Part shown: positions 57,548 through 64,000 of the stretch, piece after piece
Layout: the number at the start of each line of letters is the position of its first letter
Position numbering within the stretch: the stretch's first letter is position 1
Assembly (NCBI RefSeq): GCF_026191675.1
Contig: NZ_JAKRRY010000002.1
Coordinates: forward strand, 62,001-126,000
DNA from: Vibrio qingdaonensis
GTDB lineage: Bacteria; Pseudomonadota; Gammaproteobacteria; Enterobacterales; Vibrionaceae
Direction: 5' to 3'
DNA length: 64,000 nt
The notes under the pieces: model-generated
The model's input: the letters and a program-made list of their open reading frames with translations, nothing else
What the model was told of the DNA's origin: nothing
The model's database searches: none
Position numbers and translations under genes: made by a program

Positions 57548-57643
57548 GACAAATTTTCTGATGTTGGATGTATCATTATTACAGGTAGATGGATGCTATG
57601 AAAAATAGCCTAACGCAAATTTCTCATAGCACCGGGCGGGTGT

Positions 57644-58465
57644 TTAAAGATTGATTGTTGCGAGTTGACGAGTAAATTCGCCCGCTTTTAGTGATGAGGT
57701 GATGGTGCTGGCCTGGGCATCGAGTTGTTGGTATTCATCGTCGTTGAAGGCAAACATTCGTTTTAGCTCTGCCACTGTGACGACAGGCACATCCAGTTGT
57801 TTACCGACCATTGTCCATAGGTAAGATTCATGTGTCTTTGATAACGCGTAGCTAACGCTGGCCAACGACTTGATAGTATCGTTGTTAATATTACCGTCGT
57901 TAGAGAGTTCTAAAGAGCGCAAGAGTAACTCGTGGGTTTTAGGCTTATCCCTTGAGATGTAATGAGTAGCAAGTGCATACTGCATCGCCGAGGATTCTAA
58001 TGCTGGCTGCCCCTCCATAGCCAAAAACCGTCGTTTTGCTGTTGAGTCGCCAGTTTCACTCCATAAAAAATATAATGTTTCTGGTACGTGTGATGGCGAA
58101 AGCTCGGAGTGTATACGTTCCTGTTCGTTTATTGCATACATGAGGGCGTTAAAGCGCTTTTCCTTCAATGCAGCTTGTTCGATAGGTTGTATTTGCGATG
58201 CCAACTCGAGGCACTTACGATATTCCTTGATTAAGTAATACTCTTCGATTTGAGAAGCGTCATTTTTCGGTACATCTAGCGCTTCATAGCGATGCCAGAT
58301 CAAGTCGGTGCGAGTGATACGGCACTGCCCATCATTTACATTTAATGAAGAGCATTGCAACGTGGGCTCCGATAGACAGACTTGGTCCGTATTTTTGCGA
58401 GATTCAAAGCAACCTGTTAACAGGCTGCTAGATGATAGTAAGAGTATAGCGTAATGTAATTTCAT
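57644..58465 (-). CDS. DUF2989-family lipoprotein
   Basis: 273-aa predicted lipoprotein. The signal peptide MKLHYAILLLSSSSLLTGC has a lipobox ending at Cys19, and the start at 58465 fits it better than the longer frame. The mature part has three Cys near the N-terminus (VCLSEP, QCSSLNV, QCRIT) and is otherwise helical. It fits the Vibrionaceae DUF2989 family as I know it; function is unknown. yeaC is divergent from it. Confidence 0.78.
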   Translation of the reverse strand: MKLHYAILLLSSSSLLTGCFESRKNTDQVCLSEPTLQCSSLNVNDGQCRITRTDLIWHRYEALDVPKNDASQIEEYYLIKEYRKCLELASQIQPIEQAALKEKRFNALMYAINEQERIHSELSPSHVPETLYFLWSETGDSTAKRRFLAMEGQPALESSAMQYALATHYISRDKPKTHELLLRSLELSNDGNINNDTIKSLASVSYALSKTHESYLWTMVGKQLDVPVVTVAELKRMFAFNDDEYQQLDAQASTITSSLKAGEFTRQLATINL

Positions 58466-58608
58466 TGATTTACTTGTGATCAGAGACACTGATTTATTGA
58501 GCTCAACTTGACTCAGTGTAACATCAGGTTATGGTTCCAGTAAGATATTAACCTCGCAGAACCTCGCTTTTGCGAGATAGAGAGAAAGAAAAAATAAGAA
58601 GGTTCAGA

Positions 58609-58893
58609 ATGGATGTAGAGCAACTCTTAAGTGCGATGACGCCAGATGTTTACGATCGACTTCTTTATGCGTGTGAGACTGGTCGCTGGCCAGAAGGAAG
58701 CGTATTGTCTCAAGAGCAGAAAGACTCCTGTATGCAGGCCGTAATGCTATATCAGTCGAAGCATAATGTTGATCCTCAACATATGTCAGTGGCAGCGGGT
58801 GGGGAAATTGCCTTTAAGTCGAAGGCGGAGCTAAAGAAGCAGTTCTCAGCTGAGCAGGAAGATATTGTCCGCGTTAAAGTCGCAGAGAATTAA
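58609..58893 (+). CDS. yeaC: YeaC family protein (DUF1315)
   Basis: 94-aa soluble protein. MDVEQLLSAMTPDVYDRL and LACETGRWPEG-type sequence (here YACETGRWPEGS) are conserved in YeaC. The start at 58609 has AGAAGG six bases upstream; a longer frame adds 13 residues. In E. coli yeaC sits beside msrB-gapA as well. Function unknown. Confidence 0.9.
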   Translation: MDVEQLLSAMTPDVYDRLLYACETGRWPEGSVLSQEQKDSCMQAVMLYQSKHNVDPQHMSVAAGGEIAFKSKAELKKQFSAEQEDIVRVKVAEN

Positions 58894-58937
58894 GCCATAG
58901 AAAACGAGTCTCCATGTAGAATTTCGCGACAAGCACA

Positions 58938-58966
58938 AAAAAAGGGACCGAGTGGTCCCTTTTTCT
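58938..58966. terminator. terminator between yeaC and the SulP gene
   Basis: AAAAAGGGACC / GGTCCCTTTTT stem, four-base loop, between convergent genes. Confidence 0.9.
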
Positions 58967-59013
58967 ATTTTTCGCTAGGGCGGATTGAGTTGCCTTAGCC
59001 GATATCAATCACG

Positions 59014-60573
59014 TTAGCCAGCCAGAAGGTCCGTTGCGACTTTGTAGCTTGGATCTTCTTTCACGTTGATTTCCACTAAGCTGCCAGCTTTATGTAATAA
59101 AGCACGACAATCAGGGCTTAGGTGTCGTAAATGCAACGTTTTGCCTACCGCTGTGTAGCGTTCGGCTAGGGTTTCAATCGCTTCAATAGCAGAGTGATCT
59201 GCCACGCGAGACTGAGCAAAATCGACGATCACATCTTGTGGGTCATTTTTCGCATCAAACAACTCTAAGAAGTTAGAGGCTGAGCCAAAGAAGATAGGTC
59301 CATTAATCTTGTACTCTTTTGAGCCTTCTTCGTTAATATGGCTGCTTGCATAGATATGTTTAGCATGCTCCCACGCAAACATAAGGGCAGACACAACCAC
59401 ACCAATGGCTACGGCGACGGCAAGATCTGTTAACACAGTCACTACGGTGACCAGTACGATAACAAAGAAGTCTTGTTTAGGAACACGGCGTGCAAGTTTG
59501 AACGTTGCCCACTCGAAGGTACCAATCACAACCATGAACATTACCCCAACTAGCGCCGCTAGAGGAATCATTTCAATCATGGCAGAAGCAAATAGAATGA
59601 AGAACAGCAGTGCACTTGCGGCTACGATACCGGATAAACGACCGCGACCACCAGAGTTTACGTTGATCATTGATTGACCGATCATCGCACAGCCACCCAT
59701 CGCACCAAACACAGAACATGTCACGTTAGCTAAACCCTGACCCACACATTCGCGGTTAGATTGACCACGAGTATTGGTCATTTCATCGAGAACCGTTAGC
59801 GTTAGTAGTGATTCAATCAAGCCAATTGCCGCTAAGATAATCGCGTATGGAAGGATAATATTGAACGTTTCTAATGTGAATGGCACAGCAGGAATAGAGA
59901 ACGTTGGTAGTGAGCCTGCTAATGTGGCAGTGACATCCCCTGACATGGTTCTTAGGAAGTCCACAACGGTACGTGTTTCAAGACCTAACAGGTGAACCAA
60001 TGCCGTTACCGCGACAATAGCAACTAATGATGAAGGTACTGCAGTAGTAAGTTTTGGTAGGAAATGAATGATAGCCATGGTCAGAGCGACAAGACCCAGC
60101 ATGATAATCATTTGTCCCTGTGGCAACCATGTCATCGCACCTGTCAAATCAGGTGCTTTAAATTGCCCCATTTGAGCGAGGAAAATAACGATGGCGAGAC
60201 CATTTACAAACCCTATCATTACCGGATGTGGCACCATTCGGATGAATTTACCCAGTTTGAATAGACCGGCAGTGATCTGTAAAAAACCAGCAAACATGAT
60301 GGCAGCAAAGAGGTACTGAACGCCGTGAGTCGCCACTAGGCTCACCATCACAACAGCCATTGCACCAGTTGCACCAGAAATCATGCCAGGACGACCACCA
60401 AAAATTGAGGTGATTAGACCGACGATAAAGGCAGCGTAGAGACCTACCATTGGGTCAACACCAGCTACGAATGCAAACGCAACCGCTTCAGGAACTAACG
60501 CTAAGGCTACAGTTAGCCCCGATAACACATCGTTTTTAACCGAGTGCTTTGAAAATTGTGGAAATTCAAACAT
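59014..60573 (-). CDS. SulP-family anion transporter with STAS domain
   Basis: 519-aa inner-membrane anion transporter. Helices about 20-400 include [40 protein letters not shown] and [17 protein letters not shown]. The C-terminal STAS domain (about 425-515) has [20 protein letters not shown]. SulP proteins move sulfate, bicarbonate or dicarboxylates with Na+ or H+; the shorter type seen here has been linked to bicarbonate in some marine bacteria, but I cannot tell the substrate. No CysB-like or carbonic-anhydrase neighbour is present. Confidence 0.87.
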   Translation of the reverse strand: MFEFPQFSKHSVKNDVLSGLTVALALVPEAVAFAFVAGVDPMVGLYAAFIVGLITSIFGGRPGMISGATGAMAVVMVSLVATHGVQYLFAAIMFAGFLQITAGLFKLGKFIRMVPHPVMIGFVNGLAIVIFLAQMGQFKAPDLTGAMTWLPQGQMIIMLGLVALTMAIIHFLPKLTTAVPSSLVAIVAVTALVHLLGLETRTVVDFLRTMSGDVTATLAGSLPTFSIPAVPFTLETFNIILPYAIILAAIGLIESLLTLTVLDEMTNTRGQSNRECVGQGLANVTCSVFGAMGGCAMIGQSMINVNSGGRGRLSGIVAASALLFFILFASAMIEMIPLAALVGVMFMVVIGTFEWATFKLARRVPKQDFFVIVLVTVVTVLTDLAVAVAIGVVVSALMFAWEHAKHIYASSHINEEGSKEYKINGPIFFGSASNFLELFDAKNDPQDVIVDFAQSRVADHSAIEAIETLAERYTAVGKTLHLRHLSPDCRALLHKAGSLVEINVKEDPSYKVATDLLAG

Positions 60574-60908
60574 AGGATTCAATTCAGTAGTTGTGTTGGA
60601 TAAACATCCATTCCAAACAGCACAAGTAACGACATGATTAAAAAGGGGTGTTGCTGCAAGAATCGCGGCAATTCAAAGCTAATTACAATCATTATCGGCA
60701 TGTCATGTGACAGCGATAGGGCGTATTGGTAATGAAACGTACGAGGTTGCGCATGCTACAGAAATGTGAGGAGAAGTTCAATAATGAAACGAAATGTGTA
60801 TCTATTAAACTCGGTAAAAAAAATGGGTTGCCTTGGCAACCCATTTTTATTTCTTGCTACTCACACGTTAATGTTTACGCATGAAGACGTGCTTAAACCG
60901 ATAGGTTA
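60574..60908. other. intergenic region between the SulP gene and rne
   Basis: 335 bp. It holds the rne terminator at 60817-60850 and, nearer 60580-60780, the SulP promoter region. No coding signal or recognised operator. Confidence 0.45.
60817..60850 (-). terminator. rne terminator
   Basis: AAAAATGGGTTGC / GCAACCCATTTTT, 12-13 bp perfect stem with a four-base loop and flanking A/T runs. Confidence 0.85.
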
Positions 60909-63900
60909 TTAGTAGTTAGGCTTAGTCGTTGCTGCACCCGCAGAACTTCTTGCTACTTGACTACCCGCACCTTTCGGTGTGTAACGTTCAGTTCTGAAAG
61001 CCGCTGCTTTAACTTCGATGTCACCTAACTCAGCAACGCCTGGTGCTTTTGCCATTGCAGCGCTAGCGTGACCTTTAAAGCTAGACTTAGCTAGAACTTG
61101 TTTAGGGGCTTGCTTAGGTGCTTGAGCCGGTGCCTGTGCTGATTTCTTAACAACCGGTGCAGTTTCTATCGCTGCAGCCATTTTTTCTTCAGCGGCCTCT
61201 ACTTCTACAACAACTGGTTCGGTAACAACCGGTGCTTCAATCACCGTATTTTCAACGGCTTCGGCTACTTTAGTTTCTACAGTTTCTACATCAAAAGCTT
61301 TAGCCTCAATAACGTTAGCTTCAACAACGTTAGTTTCAGCAACATTAGCTTCAACAGCGGCCACTGGAGTCTCAACCACTGGTGCCTCTACCGTTACAGG
61401 CGTTTCAAGAATAACCGCTTGCTCTGTCATTGGAGCATCAACAACAGCAGTACTTAGGATAATTACTTTGCCCATTGCCATTTCTGGACGAGCAACACCT
61501 GAAGTAATGGTTGATGTTGTAACAGCGCTTGTCGCTTCCTGTTGAGTTTTCTTAGGTGTTGGCTTAATGATGCCATAGCTTGGCATTACTTTGCCCATTG
61601 CCATCTCTGGAGACGCAACCCCACCTTTTCTTAGTCTAAACGGGTTAGGACGACGATCGCGACCACGACGACGGCGTTGACCACTAGCACGCAAGTGACG
61701 AGGAGAGCGACGGTTACGGCGTTGCTTACCTTCTTCTTTTGCTGCTGGTGCGTCAGTATTTGGCGTATCAACAACTGCTTCAACTGCATCTACTGCTTTC
61801 GCTACTTGCGTCGCTTTCTCGCTCTGAACTTTAACGTTTTCCGTTTCTGGAACAATAACTTCAACGTCTTGTTGAGCGTTTTGATCTTTAGTACGGATTT
61901 GCTTAGTCAGTTTACGGCGCTGACGGCGTTCTTTGATTTTCGCTGTCTTTTCTTCGGTACGTGGTGCTTTTTCCTGCGTACGAGGCGTCGATTTTTCAGC
62001 TTGAACATCAGCCGCTATTTGTTGACCTTGCTCAGCAACCTTCGACTTACCAGTAGACTCATCACGCTTTTTGTTGCGACGTTCTTGAGGTTTGTTACGA
62101 CGGTTTTGTGACTTACGCGGTTCTTGAGCTGTTTCGTTTTGCTCTTTTGCTGCGTCAGTGTCTTGTGCTGGTTTACGACGATTCTTGTTGCGATCGTTAT
62201 CACGTGAATCGCGGTTATCGCGATTGTTGCGACGACGTTGGTCGTTGCGATTGTTGCGACGAGGCTTATCACCGCGTGGCTTATCTTCTTTCTTAGGCTC
62301 AGTTGTTTCTTTCTTTGGTTCTTCTGAAGAAGCAAAGAATGAACTAATAGCAGAGAAGAAGCGTGAAACTAGACCTGGCTTGTTGCTTTCTGGTGCTACT
62401 TCAACTTTTGCTGCAGGTTTAGGTGCAACAGGTGCTGGTGTAGCAAAGCCTTGAACCGCTGGTTGTTCGATCTTGCGAGGCTTAATTTCAGATTCTGGCG
62501 CTTCTTTGCTTTCCGCTTCTTTCAGTGCATCAATCTTCTTAGGAAGTAGGTAAGAAAGAAGGTCGTGTTCTTCGCCATCACGTACACGGATAACCTCAAA
62601 GTGAGGCGTTTCCATATCTGAATCTGGAACAACAGTAATTTTAACTTCTTGAACGCGTTCAATGTGATTAACAGAGCGACGCTTTTCATTAAGAAGGTAA
62701 GAAGCAATTGGCACAGGGACAATTGCCAGAACTTGGCAGGTGTTGTCTTTAAGTGCTTCTTCTTCGATTAGACGCAGAACAGACAGTGCTAAAGATTCAT
62801 TGTCACGAACGACACCAGTACCTGTACAGCGTGGACAAATATGGTGACTTGCTTCAGCGAGTGATGGGCTTAAGCGTTGACGAGACATCTCTAGCAGACC
62901 GAAACGCGAGATGCGACCAATCTGGACACGAGCACGGTCAATACGAACCGCTTCACGTAGTCGGTTTTCTACTTCTCTTTGGTGACGAACTGGCGTCATA
63001 TCGATAAAGTCGATAACGACTAGACCACCCAGGTCGCGTAGGCGAAGTTGACGAGCAATCTCATCTGCGGCTTCTAGGTTAGTGTTTAGCGCTGTCTCTT
63101 CAATGTCACTGCCTTTTGTTGCACGGGCAGAGTTGATATCGATAGAAGTTAAAGCTTCTGTTGGATCGATAACGATTGAGCCACCAGATGGAAGGCGAAC
63201 TTCACGTTGGAACGCTGACTCAATTTGGCTTTCAATTTGGTAATGGCTAAACAGCGGAACTTCACCATCGTACTTTTTAACACGGCTAACAAAGTCTGGG
63301 CGTACATGCTCAATATGTTGTTTTGCGCGTTCGTAAATGGTGTTGCTATCAATCAAGATCTCACCAATATCGCGACGTAAGTAATCGCGTAGAGCACGAA
63401 CAATTACGTTACTCTCTTGGTGAATTAAGAAAGGTGCTGGGTTAGCGTCTGCGGCGTTTTTAATATTGCCCCAGTTGTTTAGAAGGAACTTCAAATCCCA
63501 CTCTAGTTCTTCTGCACTTTTACCTACGCCAGCCGTACGGACGATAAGACCCATACCTTGTGGTAGCTCAAGTGTGCTCAGTGCCGCTTTTAGTTCTGTG
63601 CGTTCTTCACCTTCGATACGACGAGAAATACCGCCAGCTCTCGGGTTATTCGGCATCAATACTAAGTAGCTGCCTGCTAGAGAGATAAATGTCGTTAGTG
63701 CTGCACCTTTGCTGCCGCGCTCTTCTTTTTCAACTTGCACGATTACTTCTTGGCCTTCGCTCAAGACATCTTTGATGCTTGGGCGACCTTGGTAGGTATA
63801 ACCAGCTGGGAAGTATTCGCGTGCAATTTCTTTAAGAGGGAGGAAGCCATGGCGATCGGCACCGTAGTCAACGAATGCAGCCTCAAGGCTTGGTTCTACT

Positions 63901-64000
63901 CGTGTGATACGACCTTTATAGATGTTTGCTTTTTTTGATTCGTGACCTGGACTTTCAATATCTAGGTCAAATAGTCGCTGGCCATCGACCAGAGCGACAC
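60909..64000 (-). CDS. rne: ribonuclease E (N-terminus cut by window)
   Basis: 1029 codons are present; about 15 N-terminal residues lie outside. The frame continues to 64000 and begins [15 protein letters not shown], matching E. coli RNase E from residue 16. The S1 domain, 5' sensor and DNase-I-like catalytic site ([20 protein letters not shown]) and the zinc-link CPRCTGTG are intact. The C-terminal scaffold (about from residue 520) is disordered: a membrane-targeting helix ([16 protein letters not shown]), Arg-rich RNA-binding tracts including [18 protein letters not shown], and two copies of a PEMAMGKV motif. Ends PNY. Confidence 0.96.
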   Translation of the reverse strand, partial: VALVDGQRLFDLDIESPGHESKKANIYKGRITRVEPSLEAAFVDYGADRHGFLPLKEIAREYFPAGYTYQGRPSIKDVLSEGQEVIVQVEKEERGSKGAALTTFISLAGSYLVLMPNNPRAGGISRRIEGEERTELKAALSTLELPQGMGLIVRTAGVGKSAEELEWDLKFLLNNWGNIKNAADANPAPFLIHQESNVIVRALRDYLRRDIGEILIDSNTIYERAKQHIEHVRPDFVSRVKKYDGEVPLFSHYQIESQIESAFQREVRLPSGGSIVIDPTEALTSIDINSARATKGSDIEETALNTNLEAADEIARQLRLRDLGGLVVIDFIDMTPVRHQREVENRLREAVRIDRARVQIGRISRFGLLEMSRQRLSPSLAEASHHICPRCTGTGVVRDNESLALSVLRLIEEEALKDNTCQVLAIVPVPIASYLLNEKRRSVNHIERVQEVKITVVPDSDMETPHFEVIRVRDGEEHDLLSYLLPKKIDALKEAESKEAPESEIKPRKIEQPAVQGFATPAPVAPKPAAKVEVAPESNKPGLVSRFFSAISSFFASSEEPKKETTEPKKEDKPRGDKPRRNNRNDQRRRNNRDNRDSRDNDRNKNRRKPAQDTDAAKEQNETAQEPRKSQNRRNKPQERRNKKRDESTGKSKVAEQGQQIAADVQAEKSTPRTQEKAPRTEEKTAKIKERRQRRKLTKQIRTKDQNAQQDVEVIVPETENVKVQSEKATQVAKAVDAVEAVVDTPNTDAPAAKEEGKQRRNRRSPRHLRASGQRRRRGRDRRPNPFRLRKGGVASPEMAMGKVMPSYGIIKPTPKKTQQEATSAVTTSTITSGVARPEMAMGKVIILSTAVVDAPMTEQAVILETPVTVEAPVVETPVAAVEANVAETNVVEANVIEAKAFDVETVETKVAEAVENTVIEAPVVTEPVVVEVEAAEEKMAAAIETAPVVKKSAQAPAQAPKQAPKQVLAKSSFKGHASAAMAKAPGVAELGDIEVKAAAFRTERYTPKGAGSQVARSSAGAATTKPNY

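Noticed and set aside
61677..62454. Several reading frames of 60-144 codons on the plus strand opposite rne
   Set aside because: They mirror the biased Arg/Lys/Asn-rich codons of the RNase E tail; no ribosome sites, and the translations are low-complexity.

Overview
The window is core chromosome of a Vibrionaceae bacterium, most likely a Vibrio. The evidence is an AphB-type LysR regulator, a HubP-type polar protein between asd and truA, a fabB gene with a structured 3' tail in the position of the Vibrio sRNA FarS, and many genes close to the E. coli/Vibrio core. Coding density is high. I see no rRNA, tRNA, insertion sequence, prophage or CRISPR array. Both ends cut genes: a small lipoprotein gene on the left (about two codons missing) and rne on the right (about 15 N-terminal residues missing).

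Left third (1-24,984), mostly accessory and metabolic genes: a tandem pair of duplicated small lipoproteins; a glycerol-3-phosphate/glycerophosphodiester cluster (ugpB-A-E-C plus a HAD phosphatase on the minus strand, facing ugpQ plus a DeoR-type regulator) with a probable Pho box between; an L,D-transpeptidase-like protein; a NIT-domain chemoreceptor; rhlE; a MATE pump; a D-glutamate utilisation cluster (dgcN-dgcA with a LysR regulator); a secreted M28 peptidase; an unlisted 38-aa membrane protein; dgkA with a DUF4056 gene; an orphan periplasmic binding protein; and mnmC.

Middle (25,159-46,617), largely conserved housekeeping operons on the plus strand: fabB with its structured 3' UTR (FarS candidate); pdxB-asd; hubP; truA, accD-folC-dedD-cvpA-purF with a PurR box ahead of cvpA; then aphB on the minus strand; rssB; a 43-aa membrane protein and ybaN; apt-dnaX-ybaB-recR. 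dnaX carries a complete programmed -1 frameshift signal (Shine-Dalgarno-like AGGAG, slippery A AAA AAG, UGA in the -1 frame), predicting a gamma form of 520 aa next to the 732-aa tau form.

Right third (46,706-64,000), mostly minus strand: aqpZ, a small unknown protein, an MFS transporter, two divergent cysteine-cluster proteins (YkgJ-like and YcgN), a BCCT transporter, a small TM-tailed unknown, ChaN-like lipoprotein, rlmA, the gapA-yeaD / msrB / yeaC neighbourhood known from E. coli, a DUF2989 lipoprotein, a SulP transporter and rne.

Recurring themes: strong intrinsic terminators close nearly every transcription unit, and at least four minus-strand genes (chemoreceptor, dgcR, dgkA, aqpZ) have short tandem duplications sitting on or next to their stop codons. 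I did not find a clearly new multigene system. The observations most worth follow-up are the dnaX recoding site, the fabB 3' UTR RNA, the two unlisted small membrane proteins, the HAD phosphatase coupled to ugpC, and the duplicated short motif in the RNase E scaffold.
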